Positions 1 through 9,194 of a stretch of 64,000 bases of DNA are shown one piece after another (positions within the stretch are counted from its first letter, which is position 1; each line of letters opens with the position of its first letter). Origin of the DNA: Psychroserpens luteolus (GTDB lineage Bacteria; Bacteroidota; Bacteroidia; Flavobacteriales; Flavobacteriaceae); NCBI RefSeq assembly GCF_021032705.1, contig NZ_JAHVXI010000001.1:124001-188000 (forward strand), written 5' to 3'. The position numbers were made by a program, and so were the translations under genes. The notes under the pieces are model-generated. The model ran no database searches. It was given only the letters and a program-made list of their open reading frames with translations, and was not told where the DNA came from.

Positions 1-871
1 TTGCGCTTCTAGCCCTATTATTTTGACTTATTTCTTCTTTAGTTGGAACAATTAAACCTCCAACTTTTTTTAGAGGCACTTCAAAATTCCCAAACATGTC
101 TCGTTCAGGCTCTCCCTCAAACAAACCGTTTCTTATAAAACGCTTCACCAGTCTATCTTCCAAAGAGTGATAGGATATCACACTTAATCGTCCTCCTTTC
201 ACCAATACTTCTGGTGTTTGCAACAAAAACTCTTTTAACACTTCTATCTCCTGATTGACTTCTATACGAATCGCTTGATAGATTTGAGCCAACACTTTAT
301 TTTCCTTTTTATGATTAAGAAAGCGTTTAAGCGTTGTTTTTAATTGCTCGCTCGTTTTTATTTCTCCATCACGACGTGTTTCAACAATTACTCTAGCCAT
401 AGCTGGTGCCTGTCTTAACTCTCCATATTGAAAAAGAACTTGTCGTAGTTGTTCTTCATCATATTCGTTAACCACATGATATGCTGACAACGCATCATCT
501 TGATTCATACGCATGTCTAAATCGGCTTCAAATCGTGTAGAGAATCCACGTTCGGCTACATCAAATTGATGTGACGACACACCAAAATCAGCTAGAATCC
601 CGTCAACCTGTTTGACTCCATAAAACCTTAAAAAACGTTTTATGTATCTAAAGTTTTCATTAATTAATGTGAAGCGATCATCATCAATTGTATTTAAAAG
701 AGCGTCTTTATCTTGATCGAAAGCATATAACTTTCCGTTAGGTCCTAATTGGCTTAATATTTCTTTGCTATGTCCTCCACCACCAAAGGTGACGTCAACG
801 TAAATCCCGTCTGGTCTTATATTTAAACCTTCAACAGTTTCCTTTAACAATACTGGATTATGATATTCCAT
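1..871 (-). CDS. rsmH: 16S rRNA (cytosine(1402)-N4)-methyltransferase RsmH, C-terminus cut by window edge
   Basis: SAM-dependent enzyme that methylates N4 of C1402 in the 16S rRNA decoding centre; cytoplasmic. Reading leftward from the ATG at 869-871, the protein opens MEYHNPVLLKETVEGL and continues into a SAM-binding loop, DVTFGGGGHS, then FDQDKDAL, all hallmarks of RsmH/MraW. The frame is open to the edge of the window. The last visible residues (KEEISQNNRARSA) match the usual RsmH C-terminal end, so only a few residues should be missing from about 290 visible. The start overlaps the 3' end of mraZ by 14 bases, the normal mraZ-rsmH arrangement at the head of the division and cell wall cluster, so the two are co-transcribed from the mraZ promoter. 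Confidence 0.95.
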   Translation of the reverse strand, partial: MEYHNPVLLKETVEGLNIRPDGIYVDVTFGGGGHSKEILSQLGPNGKLYAFDQDKDALLNTIDDDRFTLINENFRYIKRFLRFYGVKQVDGILADFGVSSHQFDVAERGFSTRFEADLDMRMNQDDALSAYHVVNEYDEEQLRQVLFQYGELRQAPAMARVIVETRRDGEIKTSEQLKTTLKRFLNHKKENKVLAQIYQAIRIEVNQEIEVLKEFLLQTPEVLVKGGRLSVISYHSLEDRLVKRFIRNGLFEGEPERDMFGNFEVPLKKVGGLIVPTKEEISQNNRARSA

Positions 872-1325
872 CGCTATCATCTTGTCCCATCACTTCCTCT
901 GCTAAATCTGCAAAATCACCTGTCGCATCATCAATGGCTTTTTCATACTTTTCTTTATCCCATATCTCAATAATGTTTATTGCAGATGAGACCACGATAT
1001 CCTTAGTTATGCCAGAAAAAGCGACTAGATCTTTTGGAATCAATAATCGTCCAGCAGCATCAACTTCCACTTGCTTTAAACCTGCTGTAAAACGACGAAT
1101 GAAATCGTTGTTTTTCTTTTTGAAGCGATTGAGTTTATTTACTTTTTGCATCAAAACCTCCCATTCACTCATAGGATACAACTCCAAGCATGGCTGAAAA
1201 ACAGCACGCTTCAATACAAACCCATTTTGCAACACAGGCAACAACTGCTTCTTTATAGCAGCAGGGAGCATCAGCCTTCCTTTGGCATCAACTTTACATT
1301 CGTATGTTCCGATTAAAGGGTTCAA
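858..1325 (-). CDS. mraZ: Transcriptional regulator MraZ
   Basis: DNA-binding regulator of the division and cell wall (dcw) cluster. The 155 residues contain two AbrB-like MraZ half-domains, each with the DxxGR signature: D13-A-K-G-R17 followed by LMLPAAI, and D89-A-A-G-R93 followed by LLIPKDL. Length is close to the family norm. It is the first gene of the cluster and overlaps rsmH. Three CCAC repeats at exact 10-base spacing lie 55-78 bases upstream of its start and match the arrangement MraZ is known to bind, so self-control is likely. The acidic C-terminal tail (EEVMGQDDSDGIS) looks ordinary. Confidence 0.95.
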   Translation of the reverse strand: MNPLIGTYECKVDAKGRLMLPAAIKKQLLPVLQNGFVLKRAVFQPCLELYPMSEWEVLMQKVNKLNRFKKKNNDFIRRFTAGLKQVEVDAAGRLLIPKDLVAFSGITKDIVVSSAINIIEIWDKEKYEKAIDDATGDFADLAEEVMGQDDSDGIS

Positions 1326-1359
1326 AATGATTGATTTACTTAGAATAACGATTAAGATT

Positions 1360-1367
1360 CAAATATA
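1360..1367 (-). promoter_or_regulatory. mraZ: Likely -7 box of the mraZ promoter
   Basis: Reading on the minus strand this is TATATTTG, a perfect match to the Bacteroidota -7 consensus TAnnTTTG, about 35 bases before the mraZ start codon. The -33 TTG is not clear at the usual distance; the nearest TTG is only 15 bases upstream and falls inside the MraZ repeat block. Confidence 0.5.
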
Positions 1368-1379
1368 TTGAAAAATTTA

Positions 1380-1403
1380 CCACAATTTACCACTCTACTC
1401 CAC
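1380..1403 (-). promoter_or_regulatory. MraZ operator: three GTGG repeats at 10-base period
   Basis: CCAC occurs at 1380-1383, 1390-1393 and 1400-1403, which is GTGG three times on the mraZ strand with exactly one helical turn between copies. The first two sit in a longer GTGGTAAATT repeat. MraZ proteins are known to bind short direct repeats of about this spacing in front of their own gene. The block lies just upstream of the -7 box, where bound MraZ would cover the -33 region, suggesting autorepression. The spacing is seen directly; the binding is inferred. Confidence 0.8.
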
Positions 1404-1589
1404 TTTTGTTGATAAATTTCTAGTTTAGACTAAATTTGCTCTAAAAAATTTCAGTTTAAAATGCCATAAAAACTTTACTATCAGCTTAATAAATCTTCAA
1501 TTGAAAATCCCATTTTCATTGTTAACATCTTCGTTCAAACTATTCATTCTCATAGCAAATAATTATGCTAATGTTTTAATGGAAATACC
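1404..1589. other. Divergent intergenic region between mraZ and the hydrolase gene
   Basis: AT-rich gap between two divergently transcribed genes. Apart from the MraZ repeats and the two -7 boxes listed separately, I see no gene, hairpin or repeat in it. Confidence 0.6.
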
Positions 1590-1597
1590 TATATTTG
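1590..1597 (+). promoter_or_regulatory. Likely -7 box for the alpha/beta hydrolase and engB
   Basis: TATATTTG, a full match to TAnnTTTG, 27 bases before the ATG at 1625. It overlaps a possible TTG start at 1595, which argues that translation starts at 1625 and not at 1595. No clear -33 TTG is seen. Confidence 0.5.
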
Positions 1598-1624
1598 TTT
1601 TTGACCAAAACCACTAACTCGTAC

Positions 1625-2389
1625 ATGACGCATCGTTTAAAGGAAGAGAAAGACTATAAGTATATTGAAGTTGGAGAGGGCACTCCTATAATTGTGCTAC
1701 ATGGGTTAATGGGTGGATTGAGTAATTTTGATGCTGTTACAGATTTTTTTAGCAAAAAGGGTTACAAGGTCTTAATTCCTGAACTTCCAATATACACGAT
1801 GTCTTTACTAAAGACTAATGTTAAGAGTTTTGCTAAATACCTACGAGATTTTATTGATTTTAAAGGTTTTGATGATGTTATTCTACTCGGAAATTCTCTT
1901 GGAGGTCATATTGGTCTTTACCACACGAAATTATATCCCGAAAAGGTAAAAGCATTAATCATAACAGGTAGCTCTGGTTTATACGAAAGTGCCATGGGAG
2001 GTGGATACACCAAGCGTGGAGATTACGAGGTTATTAAGAAAAAAGCTCAAGAGGTTTTTTATGATCCAGCAGTAGCTACAAAAGAGATTGTTGATGAAGT
2101 TTATGAAACTGTTAATGATAGAAATAAGCTCATTAAGACCTTAGCTATAGCAAAAAGTGCCATACGACACAATATGGCTAAAGATTTACCAAAAATGGTT
2201 TTACCTGTTTGTATTATTTGGGGTAAAAATGATACTGTGACACCTCCTGAAGTTGCTACAGAATTCAATGAACTTTTACCTAATTCAGACTTGTATTGGA
2301 TTGACAAATGTGGTCATGCTGCAATGATGGAACATCCAAATGAATTCAATCAAATCCTTAATGATTGGTTGACTAAAAAAGAATTATAG
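1625..2389 (+). CDS. Alpha/beta-fold hydrolase
   Basis: Cytoplasmic hydrolase of the alpha/beta fold, 254 residues, substrate unknown. The catalytic parts are all visible: an oxyanion-hole loop at LHGLMGG (25-31), the nucleophile elbow GNSLGG with Ser91, the acid Asp203 in GKNDTVTP, and His231 in CGHAAMMEHP. There is no signal peptide. The frame is open back to a TTG at 1595, but I chose the ATG at 1625 because homologous hydrolases start near this point and a promoter -7 box sits across the TTG. It lies 31 bases before engB and is probably co-transcribed with it. Confidence 0.9.
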   Translation: MTHRLKEEKDYKYIEVGEGTPIIVLHGLMGGLSNFDAVTDFFSKKGYKVLIPELPIYTMSLLKTNVKSFAKYLRDFIDFKGFDDVILLGNSLGGHIGLYHTKLYPEKVKALIITGSSGLYESAMGGGYTKRGDYEVIKKKAQEVFYDPAVATKEIVDEVYETVNDRNKLIKTLAIAKSAIRHNMAKDLPKMVLPVCIIWGKNDTVTPPEVATEFNELLPNSDLYWIDKCGHAAMMEHPNEFNQILNDWLTKKEL

Positions 2390-2420
2390 TTCTCCATTAC
2401 AATTAACTTAAAGAACTATC

Positions 2421-3029
2421 ATGGTCATAAAAACTGCCGAATTTATAGTGAGCAATTCTGATGTGGACAAATGTCCAAAAAATCAGATACCAGAATATGC
2501 ATTTATTGGACGTAGTAATGTTGGAAAATCATCTTTAATCAACATGCTTACCAATCATAAAAATCTTGCTAAAACTTCGGGACGACCAGGAAAAACGCAG
2601 CTTATCAATCACTTTATGATTAATAAGGAATGGTTTTTAGTCGATTTACCTGGCTATGGTTATGCACGTGTATCTAAAACCGCAAAAAAGAAATTTCAGA
2701 AGTTTATTACCAACTATTTTGAGACACGCAGACAACTGGTTTCAGCGTTTGTTTTGGTTGATGTGAGACATGAACCACAAAAAATAGATTTGGAATTTAT
2801 GGAGTATTTGGGTGTTAACCAAATTCCTTTTTCAATTATTTTTACAAAAGCTGATAAGCTTAAACCAAAAGCGATTGAGCGTAATGTAGAAGCATATTGT
2901 CAAGAACTTTTAAAAACATGGGAGGACATTCCAAATTATTTTATCACTTCATCTTCAAAAGCTATAGGAAGAGCAGAAGTTTTACAATTTATTGATGATA
3001 CGAATACAGAAATTGAAGCCCTACGTTAG
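2421..3029 (+). CDS. engB: Ribosome biogenesis GTP-binding protein YsxC/EngB
   Basis: TRAFAC-class GTPase needed for assembly of the large ribosomal subunit; cytoplasmic. The 202 residues show the P-loop G30-RSNVGK-S37, the switch region with GKTQLINHF, the DLPGYGYA G3 motif, the TKADK G4 motif and a C-terminal SSSKAIG G5 element. Length is normal for the family. It converges with the permease gene on the other strand, only 2 bases from its stop. Confidence 0.96.
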   Translation: MVIKTAEFIVSNSDVDKCPKNQIPEYAFIGRSNVGKSSLINMLTNHKNLAKTSGRPGKTQLINHFMINKEWFLVDLPGYGYARVSKTAKKKFQKFITNYFETRRQLVSAFVLVDVRHEPQKIDLEFMEYLGVNQIPFSIIFTKADKLKPKAIERNVEAYCQELLKTWEDIPNYFITSSSKAIGRAEVLQFIDDTNTEIEALR

Positions 3030-3031
3030 CA

Positions 3032-4126
3032 TTAAGACTTGACATCTAACGCATCTCTCAAAGCATTTCCAATAAGCATAAACGCCATCACTAAAATCAT
3101 AATACACAATCCAGGAATCATTGCTAAATACGGTTTCCCAAGAATAATATAATTATAATGGTCTTTGATCATTGCTCCCCAACTTGCCATTGGAGGTTGT
3201 GCACCAATTCCAAGAAAACTCAAACCACTTTCAATAAGAATAGCAGCAGCAAAATTTGCAGCAGAGATAACAATTATGGGCGCCATAATATTTGGCAAGA
3301 TATGTTTGGTTATTATTCTATAATCATTAAACCCTAAAGCTCTAGCAGCAGTGACATATTGCATTTCTTTAGCACTAATAATTTGACCTCGTACAACTCT
3401 TGCGACCTCAACCCACATGGTCAAACCTACAGCTATAAAAACTTGCCAAAAACCTTTACCTAGAGCAAGTGTAATGGCTATTACAAGTAGCAAAGTTGGA
3501 ATGGACCAAGTGACATTGATAATCCACATGATAATTGCATCAATTTTTCCACCATAATAACCAGCAATACTTCCCATAAAAATTCCAATAACTAAAGAAA
3601 TCAACACCGCTATAAACCCAATGGAAAATGATATCCTTGAACCAATAAGAATGCGACTTAAAAGATCACGTCCATACTTGTCTGTTCCAAAAATGAAGGT
3701 TTTTTGCTTAATGTATGAAGCGTAATCTTTTTTTGGGAAAACATCTAAACCTATAGATTTACTTACACCAACTAGTCCATCTGCAGCATATTCTGTATAA
3801 ATCAAGGTATCGTTTTCTACAGAATATTGAGACACAGGGATTTCATTGGGATTGTTATTTTTACCAAATAATAGTTTAGAAAATATATTTTGATCACTTA
3901 CTATTTCAGAAGGCACATACAACATTTGCACTTTAAATCCTGGACGCTGGGAATGGATTGACAAATGCATTTGATTTGCATTTTGCGAATCGTCTGGCGC
4001 AATAACATAAGCAAACAATGACACTAGACCAATACTAACGATTAGCCAAAAACTCAAAACGCCCCAAAAGTTCTTTTTGAACTTTCGGAGCGCTAATTGT
4101 GTTAATGAGTCGCTTGTTTTACTCAT
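3032..4126 (-). CDS. ABC transporter permease, OppC/DppC type
   Basis: Inner-membrane permease of the peptide/nickel (OppC) group, 364 residues. One N-terminal membrane segment (about 20-42) is followed by a long extracytoplasmic insert (about 45-140). GTDKYGRDLLSRILIGSRIS then leads into a BPD_transp_1 domain with five or so membrane helices. The cytoplasmic coupling loop AARALGFNDYRIITKHILPN has the EAA-type signature. No ATPase, binding protein or partner permease lies next to it, so the rest of the transporter must be encoded elsewhere; this lone layout is common in Bacteroidota. Its start is 2 bases from the stop of the Prc-type protease gene, so the two are probably co-transcribed. Confidence 0.92.
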   Translation of the reverse strand: MSKTSDSLTQLALRKFKKNFWGVLSFWLIVSIGLVSLFAYVIAPDDSQNANQMHLSIHSQRPGFKVQMLYVPSEIVSDQNIFSKLLFGKNNNPNEIPVSQYSVENDTLIYTEYAADGLVGVSKSIGLDVFPKKDYASYIKQKTFIFGTDKYGRDLLSRILIGSRISFSIGFIAVLISLVIGIFMGSIAGYYGGKIDAIIMWIINVTWSIPTLLLVIAITLALGKGFWQVFIAVGLTMWVEVARVVRGQIISAKEMQYVTAARALGFNDYRIITKHILPNIMAPIIVISAANFAAAILIESGLSFLGIGAQPPMASWGAMIKDHYNYIILGKPYLAMIPGLCIMILVMAFMLIGNALRDALDVKS

Positions 4127-4127
4127 T

Positions 4128-6302
4128 TTAATTTTTTACAGAAGTCGCTACTTTTTTGATTTCGTAGGTCATTTTAAGATCATTCAAAACATTTAATGCT
4201 TCTTCGATATATACATCTTTACTTAGACTAACATGCCAACGTTCACGTTTCTCTTTTAAAATAGAATCCTTATTCATTAATTTCATTTCATAAGGCAATG
4301 ATTGGAACGTTAAATTTGTTTTATAATCTGAAAGCTTTTCAAAGCGCTTAGACTCTTCTTCATTACTTTCTAAAGCTTTTTTATAATCGTCATAGTTAAG
4401 TGAGTACATTTCTCGATCTCTGATCTTTTTTACCCACTGTGCATTAGCATCAATTAACTTAAGTTGTTCATTATTTGCCATACGTTCTTTACTCTTTGCA
4501 ATAGTTGCATCGTAATCGTAATAGCTTTCCCAAACATTATAATCTACGGCATCTATTTTATCCCATTCTAATGGATTCTCTTGATCTTTCTCACCTATGT
4601 CGATATAACTATAACGATCTGGAACAACCACATCACTCTTTACACCTTCTAACTGTGTTGAACCTCCATTAATTCTATAAAATTTCTGGGTTGTAAACTT
4701 CAATGCGCCTAAATCGCCGTTACTACTTTGTCTTACCATTCGGTTCAGATCTAGTACATTTTGCACAGTTCCTTTACCATAAGTTTGCTTACTACCAATA
4801 ACAATAGCACGTTTGTAATCTTGCATTGCAGCTGCAAGTATTTCAGACGCAGATGCTGATAATTCATTAACCAATATCACTAAAGGACCATCCCATACAA
4901 TAGATTTATCTCTATCTCTAAGCACTTCTTTAGGCTCACCAGCTGTTTTAACTTGTACGATTGGACCTTGATCAATAAATAATCCACCCATATCAACCAC
5001 GGTTTGTAACGATCCTCCTCCATTATTTCTTAAATCAAGAACAAGGCCTTCAACACCTTCAGCTTTTAATCTTTCGATTTCCAACTTGATATCTGATGCC
5101 GCATTTCTTTTCTTATAATCTTCAAAATCTACATAGAATTTTGGCAAATTAATTACACCAAACTTTTTACCATCTTTAATAACGGTTGATGATTTAGCAT
5201 AGGTTTCTTCCAATTCAACTATGTCTCTTTTAATTGTAATATCTTCTACTGTACCATCAACTTTTTTCAACGTAAGTGTCACATCTGTTCCCTTAGGACC
5301 TTTAATAAACTTAATAGCATCATCTAAGCGCATACCAACAATATTAATACCTTCATCTTCATCTTCTTGTCGCACTTTCAGTATCTGATCACCAACTTCT
5401 AATTCATTTTGTCTCCAAGCTGGACCACCACTAATGATTTCATTCACAAGGATAGCATCCATTTTTTTCTGAAGCCTTGCGCCAATACCTTCAAAATTTC
5501 CAGACATGGCCACATCAAAACGATCTTTATCTTCAGGAGCGAAATAAAAGGTATGTGGATCAAACTCTTCTACAATGGCATTGATATAAACTGCAAACCA
5601 ATCTTTACGCTGTCTATCATCAATAAAATCGTATAATTCATCTAAAGATCTTTGGGTAGCATCTCTAGCATCGGCTTCTAATTCGGCTTTTGACTTATCA
5701 ACGATAGATTTCTCTGTTGACTCTGCAGAGCTTTCACTAGGTAAGTTTTGTTTTTTTGCATTTTCTTGATCACTTAATAGGTCATCATAGTTAGCAATAG
5801 TTGAAAACTTAAGCTGTTGTCTCCAACGCTCTTTCATTTCCTTTTTTGAAGTTGCATAGGTCAATTTCCCATAATCTGTTGAAAAGTCTTCAGCTTTAGA
5901 AAAATCGAAAGGTTCAGACAATACATCATTGTATATATCTTTAGACTCTTCAATTCTCTTTAACAAACGCTCATGAGTTAAGTTAAAAAACGAAATATCA
6001 TACGCCTTGATTTGATCATCTAACTCAATTTTATAAGCTTCGAACTCTTCAATATCTGAGGCATAAAAATAACGTTTGAACGGATCTAATTGCTCAAGAT
6101 AGTCATTGAATACTTGCTCTGAGAAGTTATCATTGAGATCTTGTGGGTTGAAATGTCCATTCTCTAAAACATAAGTTATAAGCTGTATTAACAACTTATC
6201 TTTATTTGGGTCTTCATTTTTGGTAGTAAAACTGCATGAGGCAAAAGCTAACAATAAAACAAGTAGCAGCAGTTTATAATTCCTTTTCATCATATTCTTC
6301 AT
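4128..6302 (-). CDS. prc: Carboxy-terminal processing peptidase, Prc/Tsp type (S41)
   Basis: Periplasmic S41 serine protease that trims or degrades envelope proteins from the C-terminus. The 724 residues start with a lipoprotein signal (LLLLVLLLAFASC, lipid-anchored Cys near residue 23). They continue with an N-terminal helical Prc domain, a PDZ domain (about 250-345, GNFEGIGARLQKKMDAILV) and the S41 domain. The catalytic Ser lies in SASASE near residue 484 and the Lys in SKQTYGKGT near 510. A C-terminal DUF3340-like region completes the Tsp architecture, and length is normal. The start has several Met codons within five residues (MKNMM). Confidence 0.94.
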   Translation of the reverse strand: MKNMMKRNYKLLLLVLLLAFASCSFTTKNEDPNKDKLLIQLITYVLENGHFNPQDLNDNFSEQVFNDYLEQLDPFKRYFYASDIEEFEAYKIELDDQIKAYDISFFNLTHERLLKRIEESKDIYNDVLSEPFDFSKAEDFSTDYGKLTYATSKKEMKERWRQQLKFSTIANYDDLLSDQENAKKQNLPSESSAESTEKSIVDKSKAELEADARDATQRSLDELYDFIDDRQRKDWFAVYINAIVEEFDPHTFYFAPEDKDRFDVAMSGNFEGIGARLQKKMDAILVNEIISGGPAWRQNELEVGDQILKVRQEDEDEGINIVGMRLDDAIKFIKGPKGTDVTLTLKKVDGTVEDITIKRDIVELEETYAKSSTVIKDGKKFGVINLPKFYVDFEDYKKRNAASDIKLEIERLKAEGVEGLVLDLRNNGGGSLQTVVDMGGLFIDQGPIVQVKTAGEPKEVLRDRDKSIVWDGPLVILVNELSASASEILAAAMQDYKRAIVIGSKQTYGKGTVQNVLDLNRMVRQSSNGDLGALKFTTQKFYRINGGSTQLEGVKSDVVVPDRYSYIDIGEKDQENPLEWDKIDAVDYNVWESYYDYDATIAKSKERMANNEQLKLIDANAQWVKKIRDREMYSLNYDDYKKALESNEEESKRFEKLSDYKTNLTFQSLPYEMKLMNKDSILKEKRERWHVSLSKDVYIEEALNVLNDLKMTYEIKKVATSVKN

Positions 6303-6472
6303 ATTTTTTTGATATAAAACGCACTTAACCAGAAATTAATTCTTTAGTCATGTAAGTTAATGCTAAATTCTATAATTTCTACTAAAGTAATTGAAAAAAT
6401 CATGCCAATAAAATCATGTGCTACTAATTTTTTGTTAAACCCTTATTTATAGGAAATTCGAGCGCGTTTACC

Positions 6473-6480
6473 TATTTTTG
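6473..6480 (+). promoter_or_regulatory. Likely -7 box upstream of surE
   Basis: TATTTTTG matches TAnnTTTG and lies 25 bases before the surE ATG. No good -33 TTG is visible at the normal distance, so this is a moderate call. Confidence 0.4.
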
Positions 6481-6504
6481 TAAATATATAAATCAAGACA
6501 TTTT

Positions 6505-7284
6505 ATGCCAAAAAAGCCTCTAATTTTAATTACCAATGACGACGGAATTACTGCTCCTGGAATACGAACGCTAATAGACGTTATGAATACCATTGGAGAC
6601 ATTGTCGTAGTCGCACCTGATAGCCCTCAAAGTGGAGCTGGACATGCGATTACGATTAATTCTACATTGCATATTGACAAGATGACTGATGGCACTGGAG
6701 ACTATGAAGAATATAGCTGCTCCGGAACACCTGCAGATTGTGTAAAACTAGGTATTAGAGAAATTCTTGAACGAAAACCAGACCTATGTGTCTCTGGAAT
6801 TAATCACGGTTCTAACTCTTCTATCAACGTTATCTATTCGGGCACAATGAGTGCCGCTATAGAAGCAGGTATTGAAGGTATTCCTGCTATAGGATTTTCA
6901 TTATGCGACTATAATTGGGGCGCAAACTTTGAACACAGCAAATCTTTTGTTAAAACTATTGTAGAAAATGTATTGAAACATGGTTTAGTTGATGGTACTG
7001 TTTTGAACGTAAATATTCCTAATTTGAATAAAAAACAGATAAAAGGGATAAAAATATGCAGACAGGCCAAAGCCAATTGGGAAGAAGAATTTGACAAACG
7101 TCAAAACCCGTATGGTAAAGATTATTATTGGCTTACAGGGAAATTTGTCAATTTAGATCATGGCGAAGACACCGACGAATGGGCCTTGGCTAATGGATAT
7201 ATATCGGTTGTACCGATTCAATTTGATTTAACAGCTCATCATAGTATTCAACATTTAAACACCTGGAATTTTAATGAAAAATAA
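6505..7284 (+). CDS. surE: 5'/3'-nucleotidase SurE
   Basis: Metal-dependent phosphatase acting on nucleoside monophosphates. The 259 residues begin with the SurE signature ITNDDGITAPGI, where Asp12 and Asp13 bind the metal. The SGAGHAIT loop, CSGTPADCVKLG and SGINHGSN with the metal-binding Asn follow, then the IYSGTMSAA segment. Length fits the family. It heads a plus-strand run with the small membrane protein (11-base overlap) and lpxB. Confidence 0.96.
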   Translation: MPKKPLILITNDDGITAPGIRTLIDVMNTIGDIVVVAPDSPQSGAGHAITINSTLHIDKMTDGTGDYEEYSCSGTPADCVKLGIREILERKPDLCVSGINHGSNSSINVIYSGTMSAAIEAGIEGIPAIGFSLCDYNWGANFEHSKSFVKTIVENVLKHGLVDGTVLNVNIPNLNKKQIKGIKICRQAKANWEEEFDKRQNPYGKDYYWLTGKFVNLDHGEDTDEWALANGYISVVPIQFDLTAHHSIQHLNTWNFNEK

Positions 7285-7558
7285 AGAACTCATCATTGGC
7301 TTGGTTATAGGCTTATTGGCCAGTATTATCGGACTTATAGCAACGTTAATCATCTTCGGAAAAGGAAATTCAATAACAGACTCCTTAGACATAGCCATTA
7401 ATAACGGTGTCTTAACAAAACTAGTTAGTATGGGTGCCATTTTAAATCTTGGTGCTTTTTTCCTGTTTCTTAAAAGAAAACAAGACCTAAGGGCGAGAGG
7501 AGTTCTTATTGCTACTATAGTTGTTGCCCTTATTACCATAATCATTAGATTTGTTTAA
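7274..7558 (+). CDS. Small two-to-three-helix membrane protein, unknown function
   Basis: A 94-residue protein made almost entirely of hydrophobic segments: about 5-29 (LIIGLVIGLLASIIGLIATL), 45-65 and 74-93, with short charged loops (FLKRKQDLRARG). It overlaps the end of surE by 11 bases and is followed by lpxB 23 bases later, so it is translationally tied to that operon. A small membrane protein in this position between surE and lpxB is common in Flavobacteriaceae. I do not recognise a function. Confidence 0.8.
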   Translation: MKNKELIIGLVIGLLASIIGLIATLIIFGKGNSITDSLDIAINNGVLTKLVSMGAILNLGAFFLFLKRKQDLRARGVLIATIVVALITIIIRFV

Positions 7559-7581
7559 CCCATAATTGGGTATGTATTAAA

Positions 7582-8709
7582 ATGAAGTACTACATTATTG
7601 CTGGCGAGGCCTCTGGAGACTTACATGGTTCCAATTTGATGAAAGCATTACAAAATGAAGATCGTAATGCCGATTTTAGATTTTGGGGAGGTGACCTTAT
7701 GCAATCTGTTGGTGGTACTTTGGTAAAACACTACAAAGAGCGTCAATTCATGGGCTTTGCTGAAGTTATTTTAAACCTTAGAAAAATTCTAGGGCTTATC
7801 AAATTTTGTAAAAGTGATATTGATCAATACAAACCTGATGTAATAATATTTATTGACAATTCTGGGTTTAATCTTCGTATCGCCAAATGGGCAAAGGAAT
7901 TAGATTATAAAACGCATTATTACATTTCACCTCAAGTTTGGGCATCAAGAGCTGGCCGTGTTGAAAAAATCAAACGTGATATTGATGCTATGTACGTTAT
8001 TCTTCCTTTTGAAAAAGAGTTTTATGACACCTATGGTTATGAGGTTAATTTTGTAGGTCATCCACTTATAGATGCCATTTCAGATAGAGAGCAAGTAGAT
8101 GAGATGATGTTTAGAAAAGACAACAACCTAAGTGAAAAGCCTATTATAGCATTGCTTCCTGGTAGTAGAAAACAGGAAATCACGAAAATGCTAGGAGTTA
8201 TGTTAAGTTTGGTTGATGATTTTACAGACTATCAATTTGTAATTGCTGGAGCACCTAGTCAAGATTTTAGTTTTTACAAAACCTTTATCAAACAAGACAA
8301 TGTCGCATTTATCTCTAACAAAACTTATGATTTATTGAGTGTCTCTACAGCAGCATTAGTAACGTCTGGAACAGCAACCTTAGAAACAGCTTTATTCAAA
8401 GTACCGCAAGTTGTGTGTTACAAAGCCAATGCTATTTCTTACCAAATCGCCAAGCGTATCATAACACTTAAATATATTTCGCTTGTCAATTTAATTATGG
8501 ACCGCGAAGTGGTGACAGAACTCATTCAAGGTGATTTAAATAAAAAACGTCTTAAAAAAGAGCTCATTACAATTTTAGATGAAAATGAGCGTATTAAGTT
8601 TTTTATCGATTATTACGATCTGGAGAAAAAGCTTGGTGGTAAAGGCGCTAGTGAAAATGCAGCGCGATTGATTTTTCAAAACATCCAAGACCAAAAAGAG
8701 ACAAAATAA
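7582..8709 (+). CDS. lpxB: Lipid-A-disaccharide synthase
   Basis: Peripheral inner-membrane glycosyltransferase (GT19) that joins UDP-2,3-diacylglucosamine and lipid X to give the lipid A disaccharide. The 375 residues show the N-terminal AGEASGDLHGSNL, the FWGGDLMQSVGG segment, IDNSGFNLRIAKWAK, the HYYISPQVWASRAGRV motif, LPGSRKQEI and the C-terminal SGTATLETALFKVPQVVCYK donor-site region. Length is normal. Its last 34 bases overlap the 3' end of a convergent small gene. Confidence 0.96.
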   Translation: MKYYIIAGEASGDLHGSNLMKALQNEDRNADFRFWGGDLMQSVGGTLVKHYKERQFMGFAEVILNLRKILGLIKFCKSDIDQYKPDVIIFIDNSGFNLRIAKWAKELDYKTHYYISPQVWASRAGRVEKIKRDIDAMYVILPFEKEFYDTYGYEVNFVGHPLIDAISDREQVDEMMFRKDNNLSEKPIIALLPGSRKQEITKMLGVMLSLVDDFTDYQFVIAGAPSQDFSFYKTFIKQDNVAFISNKTYDLLSVSTAALVTSGTATLETALFKVPQVVCYKANAISYQIAKRIITLKYISLVNLIMDREVVTELIQGDLNKKRLKKELITILDENERIKFFIDYYDLEKKLGGKGASENAARLIFQNIQDQKETK

Positions 8710-9017
8710 CTATCTGTTAATTTTAAAAGGAAATTTAACGGCGTCAATACCAGCAACAACACTATTGAATACATAACTAGTCTATTTACAAGAGACAGCC
8801 TTTTTGTACTGTTATGATAGTTTTCTAAACCTAAAGTATAATGCTCAAAATCAGCATCATTCTCTAAAATAAGTCTTGATGGTTTTTTATTAAAAATGCG
8901 ATCAATAATTAGAAAAAATAGTATGATACCCAACATAGCTAGTACGCCTCCAAAAGATATCGACTCAAATCTATTCCATGACCATGGACCAAGAATGTTC
9001 GTAAGAAAAAAATCCAT
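8676..9017 (-). CDS. Small membrane protein, unknown function
   Basis: Predicted 113-residue protein with one hydrophobic segment at about 22-41 (GGVLAMLGIILFFLIIDRIF) and a second at 80-97 (MYSIVLLLVLTPLNFLL). A charged stretch lies between them (KKPSRLILENDADFEHYTLG). It is convergent with lpxB and overlaps its 3' end by 34 bases. It is probably real, because it fills a gap with no other candidate and has normal membrane-protein composition, but I recognise no family. Confidence 0.65.
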   Translation of the reverse strand: MDFFLTNILGPWSWNRFESISFGGVLAMLGIILFFLIIDRIFNKKPSRLILENDADFEHYTLGLENYHNSTKRLSLVNRLVMYSIVLLLVLTPLNFLLKLTDSYFVSFWSWMF

Positions 9018-9194
9018 CTACATCGTTTATTGATATCTAAATGTACAAAAAAATAGTTTTAGCCGTTTCAGTTTAATCAAAACGATCGCTCGAAGAAATT
9101 AGGCCCTAATTGTAAATAAGATTGTTGAAAACCCAATCGTTATCTTCTTAGTGGATTATACTAATTCTATATTTTTAGGCATTATTTACTACTT

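Noticed and set aside
1595-1624. TTG start for the alpha/beta hydrolase
   Set aside because: The TTG lies inside a TATATTTG promoter box; ATG at 1625 gives a normal hydrolase start.
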